Positions 9,778-17,584 of a DNA stretch of 64,000 nucleotides are shown here, in pieces; within the stretch, counting starts at the first letter, position 1, and each line of letters begins with the position of its first letter. This DNA is from Bacteroidales bacterium. Lineage in GTDB: Bacteria > Bacteroidota > Bacteroidia > Bacteroidales > WCHB1-69. The notes beneath the pieces are model-generated. The model was given only the letters and a program-made list of their open reading frames with translations, was not told the DNA's origin and did not search any database. Position numbers and translations under genes: made by a program. Where the stretch lies: NCBI GenBank assembly GCA_017649855.1, contig JAGCGA010000026.1, positions 35,197 through 99,196 of the forward strand, in the 5' to 3' direction.

Positions 9778-10020
9778 ATGAATAGAAGTGAAATAGAAGA
9801 AAAAGTGAATGCTTTTTTGGTAGAAGAGTTAGAGATTGAGGAGGAAAAGTTGGTGCCGGAAGCGTTGTTGAAGGAACAATTGGGCATCGACAGTTTGGAT
9901 TTTGTAGATATTGTGGTCATCGTGGAAAAGCTGTTTGGGTTTAAAATCAAGCCGGAAGATATGAAGAATGTGAAAACCCTCTCCCAGTTTTACGATTACA
10001 TAGCATCCAAGGTGGCATAA
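9778..10020 (+). CDS. Acyl carrier protein 1 of the polyene cluster
   Basis: An 80-residue acidic helical protein with the phosphopantetheine attachment motif GIDSLD (Ser at about residue 40), followed by the recognition helix FVDIVVIVEKLFGFKIK. It carries the growing acyl chain on a 4'-phosphopantetheine arm after modification by a holo-ACP synthase, which is not in this window. It opens a tight run of genes to 15502, with 11 bp to the next gene. A second ACP with GLDSID lies at 13103. Having two specialised ACPs beside multiple KS genes is characteristic of aryl polyene loci. Confidence 0.93.
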   Translation: MNRSEIEEKVNAFLVEELEIEEEKLVPEALLKEQLGIDSLDFVDIVVIVEKLFGFKIKPEDMKNVKTLSQFYDYIASKVA

Positions 10021-10031
10021 TCTCTCGTACT

Positions 10032-10913
10032 ATGGCGGCAGAGCGAGCTTGGCAGGGCACTACCGACGGTAACTCGTGGATGCACCGGAACCTCATCCGG
10101 ATTATGAGGTTTGTGCCGCTACGGTTCATGTACGGCTTCGTCGCTCTGTTTGTGGTCCCTTTCTATTTCGTCTTTTCCAAGGGCTTTCGTCCCACCTATC
10201 GTTTTTTCCATCTGAGACTTGGCTATTCCTCCGTGAAGTCTTTCTTTGCGACCTATTGCAATTACTGCCGCTTCTCCCAGGTTATCCTGGATCGTTTCTA
10301 CTGCTATGCGGGCGGCAAGTTTAAGTTCCAAATCGACCAGTATCAACTCTATCAGGATTGCGCTGCTGCAGAGCCGGGCTTCCTGATCCTGAGTGCCCAT
10401 GTCGGTAACTATGAGCTGGCGGGCTATTCCCTTGTGGCAACCCAAAAACGATATAACACCCTCGTCTTTGGCGGTGAGGCTGAATCTGTGATGCAGAATC
10501 GCCAGAAGATGTTCGCCGACACGAATATCCGAATGATCTTGGTGAAAGAGGATATGTCGCATATCTTCTTGATGAATAGTGCATTGGAAAATGGCGAGAG
10601 CGTCAGCATCCCCGCTGATCGGGTGGTGCACGACCAGAAGACGGTGACCTGTAACTTGCTGGGCGCTCCGGCCAAACTGCCGCTGGGTCCTTTTATGATG
10701 GCCGCACAACGCGATGTGGCTGTCCTCTCGATCCAGGTGATGAAAGAGTCAGCCAAGCAATATCATATCTACATCGAACAGCTGAAGAGTGAGTTGGCTT
10801 CCGTTCGTGACAAGGCTGCTGATTTGGCACAACAGTACGCCAATCATGTGGAGTCCGTAGTCCGGAAATACCCCTATCAATGGTTTAACTATTACGATTT
10901 TTGGCAAGCCTGA
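10032..10913 (+). CDS. LpxL/HtrB-like acyltransferase
   Basis: A 293-residue lysophospholipid/lipid A acyltransferase family member. The catalytic HX4D/E motif appears as HVGNYE near residue 121 (LSAHVGNYELAGYS), and the substrate-binding phrase SIPADRVV near 193. An N-terminal hydrophobic segment (about residues 22-48) suggests membrane association. In aryl polyene clusters such enzymes are thought to transfer the finished polyenoyl chain from ACP to a lipid or glycolipid anchor; this assignment is by context. It starts 11 bp after the ACP stop codon. Confidence 0.85.
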   Translation: MAAERAWQGTTDGNSWMHRNLIRIMRFVPLRFMYGFVALFVVPFYFVFSKGFRPTYRFFHLRLGYSSVKSFFATYCNYCRFSQVILDRFYCYAGGKFKFQIDQYQLYQDCAAAEPGFLILSAHVGNYELAGYSLVATQKRYNTLVFGGEAESVMQNRQKMFADTNIRMILVKEDMSHIFLMNSALENGESVSIPADRVVHDQKTVTCNLLGAPAKLPLGPFMMAAQRDVAVLSIQVMKESAKQYHIYIEQLKSELASVRDKAADLAQQYANHVESVVRKYPYQWFNYYDFWQA

Positions 10914-10915
10914 CC

Positions 10916-11356
10916 ATGAAGTTCACCGATATCCACATACAATCATTGCTCCCTCAACAACCACCGATGGTGATGGTGGATCGTTTGCTTTCTGCAGACC
11001 TGAAGACCGCTGTCACATCTTTGGAAATCCGAGCAGATAATATCTTCGTCGAGCACGGGATGCTGAAATGCTATGCTTTGATTGAGCATATTGCGCAGAC
11101 CTGTGCTGCCCAACTGGGTTTTGTGGATAAGTATCTGCGAGGACAGGATGGTGTGAGGATCGGTTATATTGGCTCCGTCAAGAGGATGCGGGTGGAGACT
11201 GCCCCGAAGGTCGGGGAGGTGCTGACGACCCGCATGGAGGTGTTGGAGGAGGTGATGGATATGAAGCTGATATCAGCCGAGACCTTCGTCGGCGAGCGCC
11301 GAATCGCCTCCGCTGAATTGAAAATTGCCCTGTCGGGAGAAAGGATTGGCGTATGA
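10916..11356 (+). CDS. Hot-dog fold dehydratase (ApeP-like)
   Basis: A 146-residue protein. The ATG at 10916 is chosen: it follows the upstream stop by 2 bp, whereas an ATG at 10901 would overlap the previous gene. The hot-dog segment has LLPQQPPMVMVDRLL at the start and NIFVEHGMLKCYALIEHIAQTCAAQLG in the middle; in FabZ/FabA-like enzymes the equivalent central helix carries the catalytic pair. The start resembles the predicted 3-hydroxyacyl-ACP dehydratases of aryl polyene loci. It would dehydrate the 3-hydroxyacyl-ACP intermediate to build the conjugated double bonds. It overlaps the following KS gene by 4 bp (ATGA-type coupling). Confidence 0.82.
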   Translation: MKFTDIHIQSLLPQQPPMVMVDRLLSADLKTAVTSLEIRADNIFVEHGMLKCYALIEHIAQTCAAQLGFVDKYLRGQDGVRIGYIGSVKRMRVETAPKVGEVLTTRMEVLEEVMDMKLISAETFVGERRIASAELKIALSGERIGV

Positions 11357-12504
11357 TAGTCAGGAAGATAGGCGAGAGCATGATTACGCCTTTGGGCTTT
11401 TCCGTGGAGGAGAACTTCCAAGCTGTGCTTGAGATGCGCTCCGCGTTGCGTCTCTATGAGCATTGCTGGAACTTGCCCTTCCCCTGCCAACTCTCCCTGA
11501 TCCCCGATGACCTGCTGGAGTCTGCATTCCAGGAGGAGATAGAACAGGCTCGATTGCCATTCCCCGTCTGTACACGATTTGAAAAACTGTCGTTGTTGTC
11601 AGCGGTGAAAGCGGTCAGACAGAGTGGCATAGACCCGAAGTCAGAAAGGGTCCTCTTTGTGCTGTCGTCCACCAAAGGCAATGTGTCTTTGCTTTCCGAG
11701 AAAGCGGTTGACAAGCAGAGGGTCACGCCTGCCTATACGGCTCAGCTGGTGGCCGACTATTTTGGCAACCCGAATACACCGATAACCGTCTCCAATGCCT
11801 GCATATCGGGATTATGTGCCCAGATGGAGGCTTATCGTTGCCTCCTGTCCGGACAATACGATGCGGTGGTGGTCGTTGGCGCCGATGCACTGTCGCCCTT
11901 CATCGTGGCGGGTTTTCAGTCGTTGCGCGCCTTGTCGGTGGAGCAGTGCCATCCTTTCAGTGACAATCGGAAAGGGTTGAACCTGGGCGAAGCTGCTGCG
12001 GCCGTGGTCTGGGAAGCTGCCGAGGACAATGCTCTTGACACCTCTTGGAAGATGATGGCGGCTGCCGTGCGCAACGATGCCAACCATATCTCCGGCCCTT
12101 CCCGCACGGGAGAAGGCAGCTACCGCGCGCTCCAAGCAGTGCTGCAGCGAAGCGGCCTGACAGCCAGCGACCTGGCGTGCTTGAATGTGCATGGGACGGC
12201 AACCCTCTACAATGATGAGATGGAGGCGATAGCCATTGACCGGGCAGGCCTTGCCAGTGTGCCGGTCAATGCTCTGAAAGGTTACTATGGCCATACGCTT
12301 GGTGCCGCCGGTGTGCTGGAGGTGCTCCTGACCATGTGCGCCCTGGACCATGGGATAGTCCCCGCCACCCGCGGATTTGAAAGCTTGGGAGTCTCCGTGC
12401 CCCTTCAAGTGTCGGCGGAGACGATGAGGACAAGCCAACGCTCATTTGTGAAACTATTGTCCGGCTTTGGAGGCTGTAATGCCGCCGCCGCCTTTACCTG
12501 TTAA
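11353..12504 (+). CDS. Beta-ketoacyl-ACP synthase (complete catalytic triad)
   Basis: A 383-residue thiolase-fold condensing enzyme. The active-site Cys150 lies in TVSNACISG, His280 in LNVHGTATLYND, Lys309 in NALKGYYGH and His314 in the same phrase, so the Cys-His-His set is complete. It extends ACP-bound chains by decarboxylative Claisen condensation. The usual N-terminal VVITG start of FabF is replaced by a shorter IVRKIGESMITPLG, a divergence also seen in pigment-cluster ketosynthases. It overlaps the dehydratase before it by 4 bp and is followed after 7 bp by a half-length KS-like gene, which could act as its partner. Confidence 0.9.
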   Translation: MIVRKIGESMITPLGFSVEENFQAVLEMRSALRLYEHCWNLPFPCQLSLIPDDLLESAFQEEIEQARLPFPVCTRFEKLSLLSAVKAVRQSGIDPKSERVLFVLSSTKGNVSLLSEKAVDKQRVTPAYTAQLVADYFGNPNTPITVSNACISGLCAQMEAYRCLLSGQYDAVVVVGADALSPFIVAGFQSLRALSVEQCHPFSDNRKGLNLGEAAAAVVWEAAEDNALDTSWKMMAAAVRNDANHISGPSRTGEGSYRALQAVLQRSGLTASDLACLNVHGTATLYNDEMEAIAIDRAGLASVPVNALKGYYGHTLGAAGVLEVLLTMCALDHGIVPATRGFESLGVSVPLQVSAETMRTSQRSFVKLLSGFGGCNAAAAFTC

Positions 12505-12511
12505 TTGCTGT

Positions 12512-13078
12512 ATGATGAAGAAAAGGATCACACATTCGGTTAAATTGACCTGTCAGACCTTGGAGGTGGATGGAAAACGCGTGGCCATGGCGGTGGAGGG
12601 TGAGCCTTTCCTCACCTCGTTGTATCATGCGGCATCGATAGAATATCCCAAGTTCTTCAAGATGGATCTGTTGTGCAAGGTCGGATTCATCGCTTCCGAG
12701 TATCTGCTGAATGCAGAGGGAAAAGAGCGTTTTCTGCCTGCAGATGACCGTGCGGTACTCCTCTTCAACAGAAACTCATCTTGGAATGCCGATACGACAT
12801 TCCAGCAGACAATAGACAATCCTGAGGAGTTCTACCCGTCACCGGCGGTGTTCGTTTATACACTCCCCAATATCGTCACCGGCGAGATTGCCATCCGGAA
12901 CAAATATCATGGCGAGAGCGACTTTATCCTTCTGCCAGAGATGTCCGAGGCGGCGATGGACCAGGCGATAGACCGGGCTTTTCTGGATCCGGCGACGACG
13001 AGCGTGTTGGCGGGATGGGTGGAAGCCGTGTCAGAAGATGATTTTGAAGCCTTCTTAACCATAACGGAAGGCTGTTAA
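12512..13078 (+). CDS. Half-length ketosynthase-like protein without catalytic Cys
   Basis: A 188-residue protein; the ATG at 12512 sits 7 bp after the KS stop (an ATG at 12515 is also possible). The phrase YPSPAVFVYTLPNIVTGEIAIRNKYHGES matches the KS N-terminal domain region just before the nucleophile, where full KSs read like NPTLFPFSVHNA. Where Cys should follow, this protein has FILLPEMSEA, and the C-terminal half with both His residues is missing. I read it as a non-catalytic KS-like subunit of the Ketoacyl-synt_2 type, perhaps a chain-length-factor-like partner of the adjacent KS. It is compact and operonic, so it does not look like a decayed gene. Confidence 0.72.
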   Translation: MMKKRITHSVKLTCQTLEVDGKRVAMAVEGEPFLTSLYHAASIEYPKFFKMDLLCKVGFIASEYLLNAEGKERFLPADDRAVLLFNRNSSWNADTTFQQTIDNPEEFYPSPAVFVYTLPNIVTGEIAIRNKYHGESDFILLPEMSEAAMDQAIDRAFLDPATTSVLAGWVEAVSEDDFEAFLTITEGC

Positions 13079-13102
13079 TGGATAAATAAACCTATTAAAG
13101 AT

Positions 13103-13360
13103 ATGGAACTGATTGATGAATTAAAAATGAAAATGATTGAGGCGTTGAATCTGGAAGAGATGACGCCAGCTGACATTGACGAACAAGCCCCCTTGTTTGG
13201 CGAAGAGGGTCTCGGCCTTGACTCTATCGACGTCTTGGAGCTGATTGTGCTGCTCGATCGCACCTATGGTATCAAGATTGAGGACCCGAAGCTGGGCAAG
13301 GAGATTTTCACGTCTGTGCGCACAATGGCCGACTACGTGGCTGCCAACCGAACCAAATAG
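13103..13360 (+). CDS. Acyl carrier protein 2 of the polyene cluster
   Basis: An 85-residue acidic protein with the 4'-phosphopantetheine site GLDSID (Ser near residue 42) followed by VLELIVLLDRTYGIKI. The insert FGEEGLGLDS differs from ACP1 and resembles ACPs paired with a specific KS in aryl polyene clusters. The stop codon (TAG, 13358-13360) abuts the ATG of the following KS at 13361, so translation is probably coupled. Confidence 0.93.
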   Translation: MELIDELKMKMIEALNLEEMTPADIDEQAPLFGEEGLGLDSIDVLELIVLLDRTYGIKIEDPKLGKEIFTSVRTMADYVAANRTK

Positions 13361-14542
13361 ATGTATCCACGGGTTGTCATCACCGGCATGGGAGTTGTCT
13401 CTGCACTCGGAGTGGGTGTGGAAGCCAATGCCTATGCGCTGAAGCACGGGGTCTCCGGCATCGGTGCGGCGCGCTATTTGCCTACCGACCACCTGGAGTT
13501 TCCTATCGGGGAAGTCCCGATGGACAATGACGAGCTATGCCGGATGCTGGGGCTGCCTCCCGGGCCGACCTGCTCGCGCACCCGACTCTTGGGCGTGGTG
13601 GCTCTGCGGGAGGCGCTGACCATGGCAAATCTGCAACACCACGCTGGCCTGGCCCTGATCTCGGGGACCACAGTCGGAGGTATGGATGTCACGGAACGGC
13701 TTTATCCCAGCCCGTTGCCTGAGGGCGTGCCCGACATCCACGATTGTGGCGCCTCCACCAATGCCATCGCCGATGACAGTGGCGACTTCGACTATACGGC
13801 TACCGTTTCCACAGCCTGCTCTTCCGCGATGAATGCCTTGATTGCCGCCAAGCTGATGATTGAAAGTGGTGAACGGGACATCGTTGTGGCGGGTGGTGCG
13901 GAGGCTATGTCGCTGTTTCACCTCAATGGCTTCAAGTCGCTGATGATCCTGGATCGGCAACGGTGCCGCCCGTTCGACAAGACCCGTGCGGGGCTGAACC
14001 TGGGCGAGGGCGCGGCCTATCTCGTGTTGGAAAGCGAAGTATCGGCGTTGAGACGTGGGGCGAAGATCTTAGGTGTCCTCAGTGGTGCCGGCAATGCCTG
14101 TGATGCCCATCACCAGACCGCCTCTTCGGAAGATGGTGAGGGTGCCTTTCGGGCCATGAAAAAGGCCCTTGACGATGCGGGGTTGTCGACATCCGACATT
14201 GGCTATGTGAATGCGCATGGCACGGGCACCCCAAACAATGACGCCTCTGAGAGCGCCGCGCTGCGGCGCGTCTTCGGCGACCAGCTGCCACCTGTGTCCT
14301 CTACAAAATCGCTGACCGGACATACGACCAGCGCCTCGGGTTCCATCGAGGCAGCCTTCTGTCTCATGGCTATGCAACAAGGTTTTGCGCCTGCTCAATC
14401 TGAATTTGAAAATAATGACGATCAATGCATTACGCCGGTTTCCGGAAGTGACGCTTTAAATACGGAACTCCACCACGTGATGTGTAATGCCTTCGGTTTC
14501 GGAGGCAATGATTCGTCTATAATCCTCTCCCGCTATGAATAA
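13361..14542 (+). CDS. Beta-ketoacyl-ACP synthase, FabF-type (complete)
   Basis: A 393-residue KAS I/II-type enzyme with the typical start VVITGMGVVSALG. Cys153 lies in VSTACSSAM, His286 in VNAHGTGTPNND, Lys316 in SSTKSLTGH and His321 after it. All catalytic residues are present. It begins directly on the stop of ACP2 and overlaps the next half-length KS-like gene by 8 bp, mirroring the KS/KS-like arrangement at 11353-13078. Elongation of the aryl polyenoyl chain is inferred from context. Confidence 0.93.
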   Translation: MYPRVVITGMGVVSALGVGVEANAYALKHGVSGIGAARYLPTDHLEFPIGEVPMDNDELCRMLGLPPGPTCSRTRLLGVVALREALTMANLQHHAGLALISGTTVGGMDVTERLYPSPLPEGVPDIHDCGASTNAIADDSGDFDYTATVSTACSSAMNALIAAKLMIESGERDIVVAGGAEAMSLFHLNGFKSLMILDRQRCRPFDKTRAGLNLGEGAAYLVLESEVSALRRGAKILGVLSGAGNACDAHHQTASSEDGEGAFRAMKKALDDAGLSTSDIGYVNAHGTGTPNNDASESAALRRVFGDQLPPVSSTKSLTGHTTSASGSIEAAFCLMAMQQGFAPAQSEFENNDDQCITPVSGSDALNTELHHVMCNAFGFGGNDSSIILSRYE

Positions 14543-15155
14543 GGTGTACGTGACAGCAATCGTGAAAGATGTCCCTTTGGAGGAATACGGGCAATACCTG
14601 CCTCCGATGAAGGCCCGGCGCATGGGCAAGTTGCAGAAACGGGCGTTGGTGACCGCACTCAAGGCGATGGAAGCCAGTGGCGTCATGATGCCCGATGCCA
14701 TCATCAACGGGACTGCCATGGGGTGCATGGAGAATACGGTGCAGATGCTCGATGGCTTGATGAAGGAAGGGGAGCAGATGAACATGCCGACCTGCTTTAT
14801 GCAGTCCACCCACAACACGGTGGCTTCTATGGTTGCCATCTATACGAAGAATCACGGTTACAACACTACCTATTCCCACCGCACGATATCTTTTGAGTTG
14901 GCTTTGCAGGACGCGCTCTTGCGCTTGCGGACGGGACTGCTACGCACAGCGTTAGTATGTGTGAATGATGAGCTTACGGAGCTGCAACAGCAACAGCCCC
15001 GCTTTTTCGGTCAGCTGGAGGTGCTGGATCGCTCCGAGGCGTGGATGCTCTCCGTGGAGCCGGGCGATCACCCGATCTATGAGATTGAAAATGTGAATAT
15101 TATACATCAAAAAGGCATGGAAGACCGTGCCATTATCCAAAAAATATCGCTATGA
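14535..15155 (+). CDS. Half-length ketosynthase-like protein, second copy of the type
   Basis: 206 residues, starting inside the preceding KS gene. It aligns by eye with the N-terminal half of a KS: PDAIINGTAMGCMENTVQML corresponds to the strand/helix before the active site, and NMPTCFMQSTHNTVASMVA to the helix leading to it. Where KSs have ACASG this protein reads SHRTISF, so the nucleophile is absent, and no C-terminal half follows. It is probably a non-catalytic KS partner (Ketoacyl-synt_2-like, chain-length-factor idea). It ends 4 bp into the SMR gene. Exact function unproven. Confidence 0.72.
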   Translation: MNKVYVTAIVKDVPLEEYGQYLPPMKARRMGKLQKRALVTALKAMEASGVMMPDAIINGTAMGCMENTVQMLDGLMKEGEQMNMPTCFMQSTHNTVASMVAIYTKNHGYNTTYSHRTISFELALQDALLRLRTGLLRTALVCVNDELTELQQQQPRFFGQLEVLDRSEAWMLSVEPGDHPIYEIENVNIIHQKGMEDRAIIQKISL

Positions 15156-15502
15156 GACTAATCGTTTTGGCCATCATACAGTCTGTTCTCCTATGCTCTG
15201 GACAGGTCTTTTTGAAATTTGCGCTTCAGAAAATGGACACATTTGCCTGGAAATGGTCGTTTTTTGCGTCACAGCTCACCAACTGGTGGTGGCTGGCCTG
15301 TGGCGTTGCCTATGGTACGGGCGCCGTCCTCTGGATGTACATTCTCAAGAACTTCCCCTTCTCCAGAGCCTATCCGCTCATCTCGTTGAGCTACGTCTTC
15401 GGCATGATCGCCGCCGTGCTGGTATTCCACGAAACCGTGCCAGCGACCCGCTGGATCGGCGTGCTGCTGATCATGGCGGGGTGCTATTTTGTGGCGCAGT
15501 GA
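15152..15502 (+). CDS. Small four-helix membrane transporter (SMR/DMT superfamily)
   Basis: A 116-residue, very hydrophobic protein with four predicted transmembrane helices (about residues 2-22, 35-57, 62-85 and 92-113). The third helix phrase AYPLISLSYVFGMIAAVLVFHE is typical of EamA/ArnE-like small proteins of the drug/metabolite superfamily. It overlaps the KS-like gene by 4 bp, so it belongs to the polyene operon. A role in flipping a lipid-linked intermediate or assisting export is plausible but inferred. The stop codon is followed by repetitive DNA. Confidence 0.8.
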   Translation: MRLIVLAIIQSVLLCSGQVFLKFALQKMDTFAWKWSFFASQLTNWWWLACGVAYGTGAVLWMYILKNFPFSRAYPLISLSYVFGMIAAVLVFHETVPATRWIGVLLIMAGCYFVAQ

Positions 15503-15682
15503 GAGAGTGGATGATAGATAATAGATAACAGTTAATAGATAGTAGTTATTCCTTGAGCAGCCCCGCAGGGGCAAGAGCTTGGTAGAATAACAGATAATAG
15601 ATAACAGATAATAATTAATAATTCAGGGCTAACAGCCAACAGCCAAAGTTCAAAGTCAAGGTTCAAAGTCAAAGTTCAAGGT
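15503..15682. repeat. Imperfect short tandem repeats between two polyene gene blocks
   Basis: The 180 bp between the SMR and LolA genes are largely low-complexity phrases: ATAGATAATAGATAACAG, repeated AACAGCCAACAGCC and AAAGTTCAAAGTCAAGG. They start right at the SMR stop codon. Within them is a small element with outer arms TTATTC (15546-15551) and GAATAA (15585-15590) and an inner hairpin CCCCGCAGGGG (15561-15571). No gene is visible. Confidence 0.7.
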
Positions 15683-16321
15683 ATGAGACATATATTTTTG
15701 ATGATCAGTATTTTGTTTGCCCTGGTGGGAAGTGAGGCGCAAACGCTGACCAAAACCTCTCCAGAGCAGTCTAAGAAGATGCTGGAGACGGTCGCGAAAG
15801 CCACATCCACAGTGAAATCGATACAATGCGACTTCACACAGGTGCGCCAATCCACGATGCTCAAGGAGAAGCAGACATCCAAAGGACAGATGTACTTTGC
15901 TGGCAAAAACCTTAAGTGGGCTTATACCTCGCCAAACAAGTACGCCTTGATAGTCAAGGACGATGGCCAACAAGTGCTGATACAGCAGGATGGCAAGACC
16001 AAAAAAGCGGAGGGACAAAGCGGGCAACTCTTCAAGGGCATCGCGCAGATTGTGATGAACAGCGTGACGGGCGCGGCCTTGTCCAATAGTAGCGACTTTT
16101 CGGTTGAGATGTACACGCAGGCGAACACTTGGGTGGCCAAATTAACTCCCAAACAAGCCAAACTGAAGAAGATGTTTTCATCTATCTATCTTTATTTCAA
16201 TGATAAGCATAATGCCGTATATAAAGTCGAGATGAAAGAGGCAAGCGGTGATGTCACCACCATCACTTTCTCCAATGTGAAACTCAATGAGAAAATCTCC
16301 GATTCGGTGTTCAATTCATGA
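15683..16321 (+). CDS. LolA-like periplasmic lipoprotein carrier
   Basis: 212 residues with a signal peptide (MRHIFLMISILFALVGSEAQ). The body fits LolA: an N-terminal DFTQVRQSTMLKEKQTSKG strand pair, the central GQMYFAGKNLKWAYTSPNKYALIVKDDG phrase where LolA has MYFKKPGKLRWEYTSP, and a C-terminal TITFSNVKLNEKISDSVF. LolA homologues are constant members of aryl polyene and flexirubin clusters, where they are thought to carry the hydrophobic product to the outer membrane. It leads a block with the dehydratase and GT2 genes (22 bp to the next). Confidence 0.9.
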   Translation: MRHIFLMISILFALVGSEAQTLTKTSPEQSKKMLETVAKATSTVKSIQCDFTQVRQSTMLKEKQTSKGQMYFAGKNLKWAYTSPNKYALIVKDDGQQVLIQQDGKTKKAEGQSGQLFKGIAQIVMNSVTGAALSNSSDFSVEMYTQANTWVAKLTPKQAKLKKMFSSIYLYFNDKHNAVYKVEMKEASGDVTTITFSNVKLNEKISDSVFNS

Positions 16322-16343
16322 TGATTAAAACTTTGAGATAAGG

Positions 16344-16703
16344 ATGCGATTGGAAAACGAGTTATATGAGATTGTCGCAAGGGATGACAGATCCGTGCGG
16401 GTGCGTTTGTTGCCGGACAGCGCCATTTTCAAAGCTCACTTCCCCGGGAATCCTGTGACGCCTGGCGTCTGTCAGGTTGGAATGGTGGAGGAGCTGGCCG
16501 AGATGATACTTGATTGCAAACTGCATCTTCGCGAAGTCAAGTCGCTTAAATATCTGGAGGTCTTGAGGCCGCAACCTGACCATGCCGTTGTCATTACCTT
16601 CGATAATCTGGAGTCGGAAGATGCCGAGTTGAAAGCCAAGGGGAGTATAGTCTCTGAGGAAAGAATATTTACGAAGTTTTCATTAGTTTTTGAGCGGCAA
16701 TGA
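16344..16703 (+). CDS. FabZ-like hot-dog dehydratase (ApeI-like)
   Basis: A 119-residue single hot-dog domain. The FabZ signature is clear: HFPGNPVTPGVCQVGMVEELAE at residues 31-52, with catalytic His31. The acidic partner expected on the central helix is probably Glu48 or Glu49. Acting with the hot-dog protein at 10916, it would dehydrate 3-hydroxyacyl-ACP. Shortness (FabZ is about 150) is usual for the pigment-cluster type. It overlaps the GT2 gene by 4 bp. Confidence 0.85.
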   Translation: MRLENELYEIVARDDRSVRVRLLPDSAIFKAHFPGNPVTPGVCQVGMVEELAEMILDCKLHLREVKSLKYLEVLRPQPDHAVVITFDNLESEDAELKAKGSIVSEERIFTKFSLVFERQ

Positions 16704-17467
16704 GCACGGACTGGGGACACTTTTGCGACGAGGAGCGCATCTGCGTGATCGTTCCGACCTACAATAACGAAAAGACCATAGTGGAGGTGATTCGCCGTAT
16801 CCAGTCATTTACCCATAATATTATTGTGGTGAACGATGGGAGCACGCCTGAAACGATGTCTCTCATCACCGCTTCCTTTCAGGATGATCTTCCTGATGTG
16901 GTGGATTATGCTCCCAATCGGGGCAAGGGGTATGCGCTGATGCAAGGCTTCCGGCGGGCCTTGGATCTTGGCTACCGTTATGCCATCACGATCGACTCCG
17001 ATGGTCAGCACTATCCGGAAGATATCCCCCTGTTTCTGGAGGCTTTTAAGGAGAACAGAGGCTCGTTGATGGTGGGCGCACGCAATCTGACCGCAGACAA
17101 TATGCCTACCAAGAATACCTTCGCCAACAAGTTTTCCAACTTCTGGTTTCGCCTGCAGACTGGCATCCCATTGGAGGATACGCAGAGTGGATTCCGTCTT
17201 TACCCGTTGGAAGCCATTAACTTGCATTGGCCTATTACTCCGCGTTATGAGGCTGAGTTGGAACTGTTGGTCTTTTCCGCATGGCGTGGTGTCCCCGTGA
17301 TGTCAGTGCCTGTGCGTGTCTATTACCCACCCGAAGATGAACGTGTTAGTCACTTTAGGCCCTTCTGGGACTTCTTCCGCATCAGCGTGCTCAACTCCAT
17401 CCTTACCTTTGGAGCCTTGCTCTACTATCTGCCTCTAAAGTTATGGCGGAGATGTACGAAGAGATAG
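16700..17467 (+). CDS. Family 2 glycosyltransferase
   Basis: A 255-residue GT2 enzyme of the dolichol-phosphate-mannose-synthase-like kind: CVIVPTYNNEKTIVEVI, then IIVVNDGST, the DXD-like metal site TIDSDGQHYPED near residue 100, and the acceptor phrase DTQSGFRLYPLEA. It transfers a sugar from a nucleotide- or lipid-linked donor. In pigment clusters, GT2 proteins are suspected to build the glycolipid anchor; this is inference. A promoter follows immediately downstream, so it ends the 15683 block. Confidence 0.87.
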   Translation: MSTDWGHFCDEERICVIVPTYNNEKTIVEVIRRIQSFTHNIIVVNDGSTPETMSLITASFQDDLPDVVDYAPNRGKGYALMQGFRRALDLGYRYAITIDSDGQHYPEDIPLFLEAFKENRGSLMVGARNLTADNMPTKNTFANKFSNFWFRLQTGIPLEDTQSGFRLYPLEAINLHWPITPRYEAELELLVFSAWRGVPVMSVPVRVYYPPEDERVSHFRPFWDFFRISVLNSILTFGALLYYLPLKLWRRCTKR

Positions 17468-17505
17468 TGGCGGAAGGGTAGTCCTCTCTATTTGGAAATT
17501 TTGTG

Positions 17506-17513
17506 TATGTTTG
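17506..17513 (+). promoter_or_regulatory. -7 promoter element upstream of the MMPL exporter
   Basis: TATGTTTG followed by CAATC fits TAnnTTTG. It is 71 bp before the ATG at 17585. It implies that the exporter, oxidoreductase and hydrolase can be transcribed apart from the KS block. Confidence 0.5.
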
Positions 17514-17584
17514 CAATCTTTTTATGGCGTAGTTTGAATTTTGTAAACTATTGCTGTAGAAGCTGATAGCGACAATATACGCAC

